Below, one piece after another: positions 54,952 through 64,000 of a stretch of 64,000 nt of DNA. Both the position numbers and the translations under genes were made by a program. Below the pieces are notes generated by a model. The model did not search any database. It worked only from the letters and a program-made list of their open reading frames with translations, and was not told the origin of the DNA. Source of the DNA: Spirirestis rafaelensis WJT71-NPBG6 (lineage in GTDB: Bacteria; Cyanobacteriota; Cyanobacteriia; Cyanobacteriales; Nostocaceae); NCBI GenBank assembly GCA_019359015.1, contig JAHHID010000010.1:1-64000 (forward strand). Reading direction: 5' to 3'. The stretch's first letter is position 1, and each line of letters opens with the position of its first letter.

Positions 54952-56529
54952 ATGAAAACTCTCATCAAGGTTTATCTTACCACAAATCAAGCGCGAATTT
55001 TTACTGCTTTAATTTTGACTGGCATTTTGTCGATTGGTAGCAATTTCACCCTCATCAAGAATGCTACCGCAGCGCCTGCGAATCTAATGCCAGAAAGCGC
55101 AAATGAATTAATTAAAGAAAATCTTACAACAAACAACTTGCCGCGTCGAGTAGCTAGTGCGGTGCTGCGAGATGCATCAAAAAGATGGCAAATTTCGCCC
55201 AAAGAACTGGAAATTATTGAATCTACTCCACAAACTTGGAATAATGGTTGCTTGGGATTATCACAACCTGATGAAATCTGCACCCAAGCGTTAGTTCCTG
55301 GTTGGAAGGTTGTGGTGTCTGACGGTAAACAAAAATGGATTTATCACACCAATAGTAACGGACGTTTGTTACGCATAGCTTCTACCCATCCTGAGCTTAA
55401 CTCAAAAGCCAAATTACCAGAATCACTCAAGAATGCTGTTTTCCAAGCTGCATCCCAACGTTTGAATCTGCCGATTTCTCAACTAAATATCGTTCAGGCG
55501 AAACAGCGCACTTGGAATAATGGTTGTTTGAATCTAGCAGGTCCTGATGAGGGTTGTACTCAGGCGATCGTCAACGGTTGGAAGGTAGTTATAGGTGCAG
55601 TTGACCAAACCTTAGTTTATCATACCAATGCTTCTGGGTCTGCAATTAGGCTCAATGAAAAGGCTAGCGAAATCGCCGATAACGCAATTACACCTGTGTC
55701 AATTCCTATAAGTGAGTTACCACCACCAATAAATAGCAATGTAATTTTTCGGCAAATTTCTAGTGGTGGTTTGTTTCCCAGAACCTACGAAACTGTATTG
55801 CTCAATGACGGACGTTTGATTCGGTATGAGATGGGTGATGCTAACGATTCGGAACGTCAAGTATGGCAGATTTCCAGGCAAGAGATGCGAAAATTTCAGC
55901 GATTGTTAGAAAAAAACAAATTGAGTGAATACCAGAATCTAAGTTACCCAGCAACTAAAGGTTCTGCGGATTACATCACCTACACTGTCACCACCCAAGA
56001 AGTTACAATTCAGTATAACGATGTTTCGCAAAGTAATTTGCCTGAGAATTTGCAGACAGTCGTCAAAGCTTGGAATGAAATTCTCGGCAGTGCGATCGCT
56101 AACCAAATCCCCGATGAAATTAAACCTTTACCTATTCCTGTAAGCGAGTTACCACCACCCGTGGATCGCAATGTGGTTTTTCGACAAATTTCTAGCGGTG
56201 GCTTTATCGGCAAAACCTACGAAACAATTTTACTTAATGATGGGCGTTTGGTGCAGTACCGCATCGGCGATGCGAATGATTCCGAGCGTCGAGTTTGGCG
56301 GGTTTCTCAGCAAAAGGTGCAAGAGTTTCAACAACTCCTCAAAGAGCATAGATTCAATCAATCTGAAAATCTAAGTTACCCGGCAGTCAGCGGTTCTGCT
56401 GATTATATCACCTACACTGTCAGCAGCGATGACACTACAGTTCGCTACAACGATGTGTCTCAAAATAACCTACCCAAGAATTTACAGGCGATTGTCAAAG
56501 CCTGGAATGAAATTCGCAAATATCAGTAA
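54952..56529 (+). CDS. Exported protein with two duplicated domains
   Basis: After a signal peptide (cleavage near ATAAP), the 525-residue protein contains two copies of one domain (about 60-140 and 155-235, each with QTWNNGCLGL or RTWNNGCLNL, then a second Cys in CTQA, then GWKVV). Two copies of a different domain follow (about 260-385 and 395-520). The latter each start VSELPPPVDRNVVFRQISSG or similar and contain TYETVLLNDGRL, GDANDSER, GSADYITYTV and YNDVSQ. I recognise neither domain by name. Paired cysteines within each first-type copy probably form disulfides. A periplasmic role is inferred. Confidence 0.75.
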   Translation: MKTLIKVYLTTNQARIFTALILTGILSIGSNFTLIKNATAAPANLMPESANELIKENLTTNNLPRRVASAVLRDASKRWQISPKELEIIESTPQTWNNGCLGLSQPDEICTQALVPGWKVVVSDGKQKWIYHTNSNGRLLRIASTHPELNSKAKLPESLKNAVFQAASQRLNLPISQLNIVQAKQRTWNNGCLNLAGPDEGCTQAIVNGWKVVIGAVDQTLVYHTNASGSAIRLNEKASEIADNAITPVSIPISELPPPINSNVIFRQISSGGLFPRTYETVLLNDGRLIRYEMGDANDSERQVWQISRQEMRKFQRLLEKNKLSEYQNLSYPATKGSADYITYTVTTQEVTIQYNDVSQSNLPENLQTVVKAWNEILGSAIANQIPDEIKPLPIPVSELPPPVDRNVVFRQISSGGFIGKTYETILLNDGRLVQYRIGDANDSERRVWRVSQQKVQEFQQLLKEHRFNQSENLSYPAVSGSADYITYTVSSDDTTVRYNDVSQNNLPKNLQAIVKAWNEIRKYQ

Positions 56530-56700
56530 TTGGGGCATTGGGTATTGGGCATTGGGCATTGGGCATTGGTAATAATTCTTTTTCTAGTCTCCAGTCCCCA
56601 GTTCCTAGTCCATAATCTCCGGTTTGTATATCGGGATATAGATGTATTCATTTGTGTATTGTGATATAATATGCGGTGTAATTGATACGTATAACGATAG

Positions 56701-57279
56701 ATGAGCAATCACGGGGGAAATTCTCATCATATTTGGGTGCAAGTCGATGATTCAGCCAAGCTGGATTTAAATCTGCAACAAAAGCAACAAGAGCCAATGT
56801 TTTATTATTTTGCGTATGGTTCTTGTATGTGTCCTGTAGATTTGAAGCGATCGCTTGGTGAAAACACTCATCTTTATGTGGTCGGTGCTGCCACGCTAAA
56901 AAATTATAAATTGGGGTTTTATCGCTTTTCTCCGACGCGCAAATGTGGCGTTTTGGATGTAGTCAAAGATGCTAAAGCTAGCGTGAATGGTGTACTTTAT
57001 CAGCTACCTTGGCGATTAAGCGATCGCCTCGATATAAGAGAAGATGTACCTCATGGTGGCTATCGGCAAGAATTGGTAGATATTCATTGCCAAAATAAAG
57101 TATACAAAGATGTTCGCACCTATGTAGTAGTTGACAAACTGACAGCAGAAGTCGCGCCCAACGATTGGTATTTTAATATTGTTTTGCGGGGTGCCCTCAC
57201 CTGCGGCTTACCAGAAGAATATTGCTGGAGTTTGTTTCATCATATGCACCAATTACAGCAAACTAAGCGATCGGCTTGA
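56701..57279 (+). CDS. Gamma-glutamylcyclotransferase-like protein
   Basis: From residue 33 onward the protein matches the GGCT fold (FYYFAYGSCM, the substrate-loop pattern YGS, then GVLYQLPWRLSDRLDIRED and YVV strand). The enzymes release 5-oxoproline from gamma-glutamyl compounds. A start at 56797 (MFYYFAYGS) is a strong alternative; the first 32 residues look non-homologous. The last part, NIVLRGALTCGLPEEYCW, is helical. The substrate is not determined. Confidence 0.75.
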   Translation: MSNHGGNSHHIWVQVDDSAKLDLNLQQKQQEPMFYYFAYGSCMCPVDLKRSLGENTHLYVVGAATLKNYKLGFYRFSPTRKCGVLDVVKDAKASVNGVLYQLPWRLSDRLDIREDVPHGGYRQELVDIHCQNKVYKDVRTYVVVDKLTAEVAPNDWYFNIVLRGALTCGLPEEYCWSLFHHMHQLQQTKRSA

Positions 57280-57373
57280 GACTTATATATAAGACAAATA
57301 TTAATTATAAGCTCGTAGTAGGCACGAAGAGTGCCTTCTTCAACACTAACTATGAATACCAAGGTATAAAAAC

Positions 57374-58726
57374 ATGGCTCAAACTTGTTGCGGACCAGGC
57401 TACGCTTCTCCAGAAGCGGCGATGAAGGCAGAATCAGAAAAAATACTGTATACAATTGCACTCTACACGGGTACGGGTATCGAAGAGCCAGATTATCTTG
57501 CAACTGTAGATGTCGATCGCAGTTCTCCAACATATTCGCAGATTATTCATCGTCTGCCAATGCCTTATATTGGTGACGAGTTACATCACTTTGGTTGGAA
57601 TGCTTGCAGTTCTTGTCATGGGGATGCAAGTAAATCGCGACGGTTTATGGTGATTCCTGGTCAACGGTCTAGCCGCATTTATATTGTAGATACAGCAGAT
57701 CCAAAAGCGCCAAAACTGCACAAAGTTATTGAACCAGAAGAAATTAAGGCAAAAACCAACCTAAGCGCCCCACACACAGTACACTGCCTCGCAGATAGTA
57801 ATATCATGATTTCTATGCTGGGCGACAGCGAAGGAAATGCGCCTGGTGGCTTTTTGTTGCTGGATAAGAATTTTGACATTGCTGGACGCTGGGAAAATAA
57901 AGCCAAGGAAATGCGCTTTAATTACGACTTCTGGTATCAGCCACGTCATAACGTAATGGTAAGTAGCGAGTGGGGCGCACCAAAAACGTATTATCCTGGG
58001 TTTGATCTCAAAGATGTCGCAGATGGAAACTACGGTCATCAGCTGCATTTCTGGGATTGGCTGAAGCACGAGATAATCCAAACTGTAGACTTGGGCGAAG
58101 AAGGGTTAATTCCTTTAGAAGTGCGCTTTCATCATCATCCTGATAGCACTCATGGCTTTGTCGGTGCGGCACTTAGCAGCAATGTTTGGCATTGGTACAA
58201 AAACAACGATAATTGGCAAGTAGAGAAAGTGATTGATGTACCATCGGTGGAAGTTTCCGGCTGGGAAATTCCAGTGCCATCGTTGATTACTGATATCTTG
58301 ATTTCAATGGACGATCGCTATCTTTATTTCTCCAATTGGCTGCATGGAGATATTCGTCAATATGATATCAGTGATTCCTCTCATCCCAAACTCGTCGGGC
58401 AGATTTGGTGCGGTGGTTTGTTAGGTAAAAGTCCTGAAGTTCAAGGTAATAAATTGGCTGGTGGACCGCAGATGTTGCAATTGAGTCTCGACGGTAAGCG
58501 ACTTTATGTGACAAATTCTTTATTTAGCACTTGGGACAATCAGTTTTATCCTGACTTGTCAAAAACTGGCTCATATTTGTTGCAGATTGACTGCGATACT
58601 GAAAACGGCGGATTGAAACTCAACGAAAACTTCTACGTTGACTTTGGAAAAGAACCAGCAGGTGCTTCTCGCGCCCATGAAATGCGTTATCCTGGCGGTG
58701 ATTGCACCTCTGATATTTGGGTGTGA
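57374..58726 (+). CDS. Selenium-binding protein / methanethiol oxidase family (SBP56)
   Basis: This 450-residue protein has the family start ([13 protein letters not shown]) and the conserved [43 protein letters not shown] and GGDCTSDIW. Members bind copper or selenium and some oxidise methanethiol to formaldehyde, H2S and H2O2. The Cys and His residues that hold the metal in characterised members appear present. The gene follows the GGCT-like gene by 94 bp on the same strand, and is convergent with lrtA. Confidence 0.92.
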   Translation: MAQTCCGPGYASPEAAMKAESEKILYTIALYTGTGIEEPDYLATVDVDRSSPTYSQIIHRLPMPYIGDELHHFGWNACSSCHGDASKSRRFMVIPGQRSSRIYIVDTADPKAPKLHKVIEPEEIKAKTNLSAPHTVHCLADSNIMISMLGDSEGNAPGGFLLLDKNFDIAGRWENKAKEMRFNYDFWYQPRHNVMVSSEWGAPKTYYPGFDLKDVADGNYGHQLHFWDWLKHEIIQTVDLGEEGLIPLEVRFHHHPDSTHGFVGAALSSNVWHWYKNNDNWQVEKVIDVPSVEVSGWEIPVPSLITDILISMDDRYLYFSNWLHGDIRQYDISDSSHPKLVGQIWCGGLLGKSPEVQGNKLAGGPQMLQLSLDGKRLYVTNSLFSTWDNQFYPDLSKTGSYLLQIDCDTENGGLKLNENFYVDFGKEPAGASRAHEMRYPGGDCTSDIWV

Positions 58727-58732
58727 CATTTG

Positions 58733-58764
58733 TAGTTAGCGCTTCAGCGCTGAAGCGCTAACTA
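58733..58764. terminator. Perfect palindrome between convergent genes
   Basis: A 32-bp perfect palindrome with TAGTTAGCGCTTCAGC as the half-site sits 6 bp after the SBP56 stop and just before the lrtA end. It can serve as a terminator hairpin for both, though a U tract is lacking. Confidence 0.6.
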
Positions 58765-58769
58765 GGAGT

Positions 58770-59423
58770 TTACGACTTATGCGAGTGTGACTTTTCCGGC
58801 ATGACGATATTATTAGAATTTGCCTTACCGTTTTTACCGTTAGTGTGTCCGTTATTGTTGCGGGGATGAATTACACCATAGCCACCGTGGTTGCGTTCGT
58901 AAATGACATTAATTTCGTCGGTTTCCGAATTGTGGAACATATAAAAGTCGTGTCCCACCAGTTGCAGCTGTTCCAAAGCTTCGTTAACTGTCATTGGCGG
59001 CATGGAGAAATATTTAGTACGGACAACTTCTGAGGGTAGTTCCGGAGTGCGATCGCCAATTAAATCTGTAACTACCTCTGGTTGCACTACTCCTTCTATC
59101 GTTATTTGAGCATTAGTTTTCTTATCTTGACGCCGTTCTTTGTATTTTCGCAATTGACGGGCAATTTTATCTGCGACTAAATCAATACTGGCGTACAAAT
59201 TTTCGCTGCTTTCCTCGGCACGGATGACGCTACCATTTGCATAAATAGTCACTTCAGCCGATTGTCTAGTACTATTTCGGGGATTGCGAGCAACACTAAG
59301 GTGAACATCCACTTGGTTTGTTAAGTTTTGAAAATGACTTGCTGCCTTTTCAATTTTTTGATGCACATACTCCCGAATTCCATCGGTGATTTCGATATTT
59401 TTGCCGTGGATGACAAGCTTCAT
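58770..59423 (-). CDS. lrtA: Ribosome hibernation promoting factor (long form, LrtA)
   Basis: LrtA stabilises and dimerises ribosomes in the dark or under stress; in cyanobacteria the transcript is light-repressed. The N-terminal HPF/YfiA domain is [20 protein letters not shown] through the [12 protein letters not shown] region, and the C-terminal dimerisation domain is [20 protein letters not shown] with [20 protein letters not shown]. The start is placed at MKLVIHG (59423); six extra codons upstream are unlikely. The Asn/Gly-rich tail is variable. The upstream gap (to 59755) is long enough for the known long leader. Confidence 0.93.
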   Translation of the reverse strand: MKLVIHGKNIEITDGIREYVHQKIEKAASHFQNLTNQVDVHLSVARNPRNSTRQSAEVTIYANGSVIRAEESSENLYASIDLVADKIARQLRKYKERRQDKKTNAQITIEGVVQPEVVTDLIGDRTPELPSEVVRTKYFSMPPMTVNEALEQLQLVGHDFYMFHNSETDEINVIYERNHGGYGVIHPRNNNGHTNGKNGKANSNNIVMPEKSHSHKS

Positions 59424-59754
59424 CTTATATCTCCCGCTCAATGTTTGATGTGTATTTGGTTTGTTTGAAAGGAAATGACACTAAGGTTTATCACTAACGC
59501 CAGAATAAATTGCGAACATAATTTTTGCCGACTATATCAGAATCGTTCATTTGTTCTTTTTTTTCGTCGCGTGATGATTATTGCAGAGAATTCCTCCGAA
59601 CACCATTGAGGTTATATATTCAAGCTAGCACTTTGTATTTTCCAAAGTGGAGTCCCTTGACTTTCCTTTAAAATCCTTTGCAAAGCTTGACATTTTTTGA
59701 CTTTACATTGTACCTTTAGGCACTTTTTACTTCCTATATCAGTTGATTTTTGGC
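59424..59754. other. Divergent lrtA-lipB intergenic region
   Basis: This 331-bp gap carries the divergent promoters of lrtA and lipB. No HIP1 palindrome or known operator is visible. lrtA leaders in other cyanobacteria are long; nothing here proves or excludes that. Confidence 0.45.
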
Positions 59755-60444
59755 ATGAACCGTAGTAATTCTCAGCCTTATAACCGTTGTTCGCTATATA
59801 ACCAAGCATTGATGGGATACTCAGATGCTCTCTTGTGGCAGCGATCGCTTTTAAATGAACGCATCCAAAATCCGAATCTCGAGGACGTGTTAATCTTGCT
59901 GGAGCATCCACCGGTCTACACTTTGGGACAGGGAGCCACTACAGAATTTATCAATTTTGATATTGACAAAAGCACATACGATGTGCATCGAGTGGAAAGA
60001 GGCGGTGAAGTTACTTACCATTGTCCCGGTCAATTGGTAGGGTATCCAATTTTAAATCTGCAACGTTATTGCAAAGATTTGCACTGGTATTTACGACAAC
60101 TTGAATCCGTATTAATTCGCGTACTGGCAGTTTATGGTTTGCAGGGCGATCGCATTCCGGGTTTCACTGGTGTTTGGTTAGAAGGACGAAAAGTAGCCGC
60201 TATCGGAATTAAAGTTAGCCGTTGGATTACGATGCACGGCTTTGCGTTAAACGTTTGCCCTGATATGACAGGCTTTGAGCAAATTGTACCTTGCGGCATT
60301 GCTGATAAACCTGTAGGCAGTTTAGCTCAATTCATTCCTGATATAACTTGTCAAGAAATACGCCCTTGTGTGGCAAAATCTTTTGCAGAAGTATTTAATG
60401 TGGAATTGATAGAAGTACAGTCAAGTAAAAATGATAGATCATGA
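59755..60444 (+). CDS. lipB: Lipoyl(octanoyl) transferase
   Basis: LipB transfers octanoate from acyl carrier protein to lipoate-dependent enzymes. Catalytic Lys153 (GIKVS) and Cys180 (IVPCGI) are present, together with [20 protein letters not shown] and [13 protein letters not shown]. The ATG at 59755 is preferred to a TTG four codons upstream. The last codons overlap by 14 bp the start of the Rpn/DUF4351 gene in another frame. Confidence 0.95.
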   Translation: MNRSNSQPYNRCSLYNQALMGYSDALLWQRSLLNERIQNPNLEDVLILLEHPPVYTLGQGATTEFINFDIDKSTYDVHRVERGGEVTYHCPGQLVGYPILNLQRYCKDLHWYLRQLESVLIRVLAVYGLQGDRIPGFTGVWLEGRKVAAIGIKVSRWITMHGFALNVCPDMTGFEQIVPCGIADKPVGSLAQFIPDITCQEIRPCVAKSFAEVFNVELIEVQSSKNDRS

Positions 60445-61393
60445 CCGCTTATTCAAAGAACTTCTGACAACATTTTTTTGGGAGTTTATTGAGTTTTTCT
60501 TGCCAGAGGTGGCTGTTTATCTAGAACGCGACTCAATCTCTTTCATTGACAAAGAAGTATTTACTGATGTTACTGCTGGGGAAAGATACGAAACAGACTT
60601 ACTTGTAAAAGCTAGATTCCAAGGGAAAGAGTCATTTTTTCTGGTTCATCTAGAACATCAAGCACAACATCAAGAATCCTTTCCCCAACGGATGTTTCGA
60701 TACTTTTCGCGGTTGTACGAAAAATATAATTTGCCAGTCTATCCCATTGCTTTGTTCTCGTACAACACGCCAAAAGACCTAGAGCCAAACATTCATCAGA
60801 TAGAATTTCCCAACAAAGTTGTTTTGACTTTCAACTATGATGCGATCCAGCTAAATCGCCTGGATTGGCAGGATTTCTTACAGCAAGAAAATCCCGTTGC
60901 TACGGCGCTGATGTCGAGAATGAACATTGCAAAACAAGACCGTCGCCGGGTGAAATATGAATGTTTGCGCCTAATGTCTAGATTAAATTTAGACCCGGCA
61001 AAAATGAAGTTAATTTCCGGGTTCATAGATACCTATCTGCGGTTAAGTCCAGAAGAAGAAAATCTGTTAAAAGCTGAAATTGCTACTATGGAGCCAACGC
61101 AACAGGAGGTAATTATGGAAATTGTTACCAGTTGGATGGAAGAAGGACTACAGCAAGGAAGGGAACAAGGAAGGGAACAAGGAAGGGAAGAAGGACTACA
61201 GCAAGGAGAGTTAACCATCATTCAGCGCCAACTAATACGGCGACTTGGTGGGGTAACTCCTCAACTACAAGAGCGCTTGCGGCTGTTATCCCTGACTCAA
61301 TTGGAAGATTTGGCTGAGGCGCTGCTAGACTTTTCTACTGAGGAAGATTTATTGAGTTGGTTACAACAAATTTCTGATGGTACGCACTCCTAA
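60431..61393 (+). CDS. Rpn-family/DUF4351 putative nuclease
   Basis: The N-terminal part ([20 protein letters not shown] through [20 protein letters not shown] and HLEHQAQHQ) fits the PD-(D/E)xK-like core of Rpn recombination-promoting nucleases/putative transposases. The C-terminal part ([20 protein letters not shown] and ending DLLSWLQQI) is DUF4351. Between them is a short tandem repeat of a 12-bp unit (GGAAGGGAACAA) encoding repeated GREQ. It overlaps lipB by 14 bp. Such genes are abundant and mobile in filamentous cyanobacteria; an active role in recombination is unproven. Confidence 0.8.
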   Translation: MIDHDRLFKELLTTFFWEFIEFFLPEVAVYLERDSISFIDKEVFTDVTAGERYETDLLVKARFQGKESFFLVHLEHQAQHQESFPQRMFRYFSRLYEKYNLPVYPIALFSYNTPKDLEPNIHQIEFPNKVVLTFNYDAIQLNRLDWQDFLQQENPVATALMSRMNIAKQDRRRVKYECLRLMSRLNLDPAKMKLISGFIDTYLRLSPEEENLLKAEIATMEPTQQEVIMEIVTSWMEEGLQQGREQGREQGREEGLQQGELTIIQRQLIRRLGGVTPQLQERLRLLSLTQLEDLAEALLDFSTEEDLLSWLQQISDGTHS

Positions 61394-61557
61394 TAAAAGA
61401 TGTTGCGGAAACTGTACAACGATCGCATTACATAGTAATCTTGTACTATTGTTCATCTGGTTTACATGCTCGTTTGCGATCGCTTGATTATGCACAGGCG
61501 ATCGCTTTCATTCAATAGGGAATTGGGAAAAAATTCACGCATTCAAAATTACCAATT

Positions 61558-62325
61558 TTAAACGGCGTTGAGACGACTGAGGAAGGTACGCAGGCGATCG
61601 CTTTGAGGATGTGAGATCACCTGATAAGCTGGTCCTTGTTCTGCGACAATACCTTGATCCATAAATATTACCCGATGCGCTGCTTCCCGCGCAAACTGCA
61701 TTTCATGGGTGACAACTACCATTGTCATTCCTTCGCCTGCTAGTTGCTGCATGACTTGCAGAACTTCGCCGACAAGTTCTGGATCTAAAGCGCTGGTGGG
61801 TTCATCAAATAAGATAATTTGCGGATTCATGCACAAACTACGAGCGATCGCTACTCGTTGTTTTTGTCCACCCGAAAGTTGTTCAGGATATGCAGACGCT
61901 TTGTCAAAAAGTCCAACTTTTTCTAGATACAACCCTGCTAGTTGAGCGCTTTCTTTCGGCGTTTTCCCTAATACTTTACGCGGAGCAAGTGTCAGATTTT
62001 CTAGCACTGAAAGATGGGGAAACAAATTGAATTGCTGGAAAACCATGCCTACCTGCGTCCGCAGTTGTCGCAGTTGTCGATTACTGAAATTTCGATTGTG
62101 TAGGTCAATACCATTAACTGTCAGATGCCCTGCATTAATCGTTTCTAAACGATTAAAACAGCGTAGGAGAGTACTTTTACCACAACCAGAGGAGCCGATA
62201 ATTGCCACAACTTCGCCTCGGTTGATTTCACCGCTGATTCCTTTGAGAACTTTGAGGGAACCAAAGTTTTTCTCGATGTTGTCAAAAGTGATGGCGGGGA
62301 TGGAATTATTCATTTCCCTTGTCAA
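61558..62325 (-). CDS. Polar amino-acid ABC transporter ATPase (GlnQ-like)
   Basis: This 255-residue ATPase has Walker [10 protein letters not shown], signature [15 protein letters not shown], Walker [12 protein letters not shown] and switch VVVTHEMQ, with the polar-amino-acid subfamily pattern [19 protein letters not shown]. It is divergent from the fused binding-protein/permease gene, its probable partner. The exact start is not certain: [10 protein letters not shown] three codons in is possible. Confidence 0.9.
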   Translation of the reverse strand: MTREMNNSIPAITFDNIEKNFGSLKVLKGISGEINRGEVVAIIGSSGCGKSTLLRCFNRLETINAGHLTVNGIDLHNRNFSNRQLRQLRTQVGMVFQQFNLFPHLSVLENLTLAPRKVLGKTPKESAQLAGLYLEKVGLFDKASAYPEQLSGGQKQRVAIARSLCMNPQIILFDEPTSALDPELVGEVLQVMQQLAGEGMTMVVVTHEMQFAREAAHRVIFMDQGIVAEQGPAYQVISHPQSDRLRTFLSRLNAV

Positions 62326-62428
62326 CTACACTACAAGTAATCTGGTTTTAGTTTAGATGATTGTTGATAAAAGTTGATTTTATTTAACGAACTGCGTTCG
62401 GGAAGCGGGTTCTCTTAGAGTAGGGCAC

Positions 62429-62458
62429 GTTCGCGCAGCGTCTCCAAAGGAGAAGAAA
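62429..62458. repeat. Dispersed GTTCG..AGCGTCTCC..GGAGAAGAAA repeat at a translation start
   Basis: This element is related to 33935-33966 and 36925-36950. Its GGAGAAGAAAGG end directly precedes the ATG at 62463, so it supplies the ribosome-binding site of the fused amino-acid transporter gene. Confidence 0.7.
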
Positions 62459-62462
62459 GGAA

Positions 62463-64000
62463 ATGAACAGAGTTAGAGTTTGTTTGAGGGTTGTTGATTG
62501 GCTGCGGTTGAGTTTGGTTGTAAGTTTGAGTTGTCTGCTGTTGGTGCTTGGTGGTTGTAGTTTCAATTCTAATGTGACTAATGAAGGCAAGACTTTGCGG
62601 GTAGCGAATGAACCTGCTTTTCCACCTTTTGAGTTTAAGGGGGAGGGTGGTAAGTCGCAAGGTTTTTCAATTGATTTAATGAATGCGATCGCACAGGTAG
62701 CTAACTTTAAAATTCAGTGGCAAAGTATACCTTTTGATGGCATTATCCCGGCATTGCAAGCACAAACTGTAGATGCGGCGATTAGTTCTTTCACTATTAC
62801 GGAGGAACGAGCGAAGACTGTTTCTTTTTCGCGTCCTTATTTTAAGGCGGGGTTAGCGATCGCCATCCGCGATAATAACAAAGATATTACTACTTTTGAT
62901 GATCTAAAAAATAAAAAAATTGCTGTACAAATTGGCACAACTGGTGCAACAACAGCTAGGGAAATTTCCGGAGCACAAATTCGCAGTTTGGATTCAGCAC
63001 CTTTAGTTTTCCAAGAATTAGCTAACGGTAATGTCGATGCAGTAATTCATGATGCGCCTGTTATTTTATACGCGATTAATACGGCGAATCTTAAGAGAAT
63101 TAAACTAATCAATCAACTGCTGACAGAAGAATATTACGGCATTCCCACACCGAAAAACTCGCCAAATCTAAAACTAATAAACGATGGTTTAGATAGGGTG
63201 CTGCAAAATGGAACTTATTCCCAAATATACCAAAAATGGTTTAAAGTACAACCGCCAGCATTACCGTTGAAATTACCATTTCAAAATGAGACAACCGCTA
63301 GCGGATCGGGAATATCTGCCTCATTTGGCGTAATTTTGCAGTATTTTCCCATTCTATTACAGGGAGCGTTGGTAACGCTGCAATTGACAGTATTTTCTCT
63401 AGTGCTGGGTTTAATTGGCGGTTCATTAATTGGAATTATCCGCCTTTCTCATATTACGCCAGTGCGTTGGCTGGCGAGGGCGTATATAGATTTTTTCCGG
63501 GGAACGCCTTTGCTAGTGCAGATTTTTATGATTTACTTTGGATTACCTGCCATCGCTCAAGAACTTGGTTTCCCTCTCAACTTCAATCGTCTAGCAGCAG
63601 CGGTAATGGCATTAAGTTTGAATTGCGCTGCTTACATTGCGGAAATCGTCCGTGCTGGTATCCAATCGATAGAAACTGGGCAATCAGAAGCCGCACAATC
63701 ACTAGGTTTGAGTTCAACAGAAACAATACGCTATGTGATTTTTCCCCAAGCTTTGCGACGAATGTTACCACCTTTGGGTAATGAATTTATTAGTTTGCTC
63801 AAAGATACTAGCTTAGTCGCTGTTATCGGCTTTGAAGAATTGTTCCGCCAAGGGCAATTGATTGTAGCAGAAAACTATCGCGCCTTTGAAATTTATGCAT
63901 CTGTGGCGATAGTTTACTTATGCTTGACACTGCTTTCTTCACAAGTGTTTAGTAAGTTGGAAACGTGGATGAATCCGGTTAAGCGATCGCCTAAATCTTA
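62463..64000 (+). CDS. Amino-acid ABC transporter, fused binding protein and permease (reaches window edge)
   Basis: The frame is open from the ATG at 62463 to the end of the window (at least 512 codons). The last two bases TA suggest that the stop follows immediately. The leader carries a lipobox-like LVLGGC (signal/lipid anchor), then a periplasmic binding domain (VANEPAFPPFEFKG through QKWFKVQPP, about 40-265). A HisM/GlnP permease with hydrophobic helices follows from about residue 290 (FPILLQGALVTLQLTVFSLV, and the EAA-type loop AAQSLGLSSTETIRYVIFPQ). Such fusions are the GlnHP arrangement. The adjacent divergent ATPase is its partner. Glutamine or another polar amino acid is likely. Confidence 0.9.
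   Translation, partial: MNRVRVCLRVVDWLRLSLVVSLSCLLLVLGGCSFNSNVTNEGKTLRVANEPAFPPFEFKGEGGKSQGFSIDLMNAIAQVANFKIQWQSIPFDGIIPALQAQTVDAAISSFTITEERAKTVSFSRPYFKAGLAIAIRDNNKDITTFDDLKNKKIAVQIGTTGATTAREISGAQIRSLDSAPLVFQELANGNVDAVIHDAPVILYAINTANLKRIKLINQLLTEEYYGIPTPKNSPNLKLINDGLDRVLQNGTYSQIYQKWFKVQPPALPLKLPFQNETTASGSGISASFGVILQYFPILLQGALVTLQLTVFSLVLGLIGGSLIGIIRLSHITPVRWLARAYIDFFRGTPLLVQIFMIYFGLPAIAQELGFPLNFNRLAAAVMALSLNCAAYIAEIVRAGIQSIETGQSEAAQSLGLSSTETIRYVIFPQALRRMLPPLGNEFISLLKDTSLVAVIGFEELFRQGQLIVAENYRAFEIYASVAIVYLCLTLLSSQVFSKLETWMNPVKRSPKS

Overview
The window looks like the chromosome of a filamentous, heterocyst-forming cyanobacterium (Nostocales type). The evidence is the many copies of the palindrome GCGATCGC (HIP1), cyanobacterial marker genes (allophycocyanin apcF, cp12, the glnA/gifA pair, lrtA, a CcmS-like gene), a PatX-type peptide gene with an RGSGR pentapeptide, and an oxidase operon of the alternative (ARTO) type. 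No rRNA, tRNA, CRISPR array or prophage was recognised by eye.

Layout. 0-12 kb is accessory: an RTX-repeat protein, a CHAT-CHASE2 membrane protein followed by a DUF928 gene, purT, a pentapeptide-repeat protein, a small exported protein, a RAYT-type transposase and a CHAT/coiled-coil/GUN4 fusion. 11.5-12.5 kb holds a small inverted-repeat element with an 8-bp target duplication and a 63-bp tandem repeat. 12.5-22.4 kb has an ABC-F ATPase, DUF1824, a prohibitin-like protein, an ABC exporter, a CcmS-like protein and a divergent Zn/Mn ABC uptake system. 23-29 kb has a DUF697 GTPase, cp12 and tlyA (tail to tail), apcF, and glnA with gifA. The glnA and gifA genes each carry a perfect NtcA box, placed for activation of glnA and repression of gifA.

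29-37 kb carries a methyltransferase, a ferritin-like protein and patX with a TCCGGA (DIF1-like) promoter. It continues with an FAD oxidoreductase, an ORF-less IS200/IS605-like element and a four-copy tandem array of predicted small RNA genes on the minus strand. Each array unit has its own conserved promoter and intrinsic terminator, and its predicted 5' end is complementary to the Yfr1 core motif. purH follows. 37-45 kb has an esterase, DUF2555, coaBC, an exported protein and the minus-strand operon DUF2231-DUF2231-ctaC-ctaD-ctaE, whose CtaC has lost the CuA ligands. 45-64 kb has a large TPR-CHAT protein, an M50 protease, a PEP-CTERM protein, a GHL10 hydrolase and two gene remnants. Beyond these come two poorly known proteins, a GGCT-like protein, a SBP56 protein, lrtA, lipB, an Rpn/DUF4351 protein and a polar amino-acid ABC system whose fused binding-protein/permease gene reaches the window end.

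Themes. Nitrogen status and cell differentiation are concentrated at 26.9-35.1 kb: glnA, gifA, patX, and possibly the small RNA array. Three unrelated CHAT (caspase-like) proteins occur. Small dispersed palindromic repeats are common; some have entered coding sequence in frame or supply a ribosome-binding site. All family assignments are from reading the translations; none was checked against a database.
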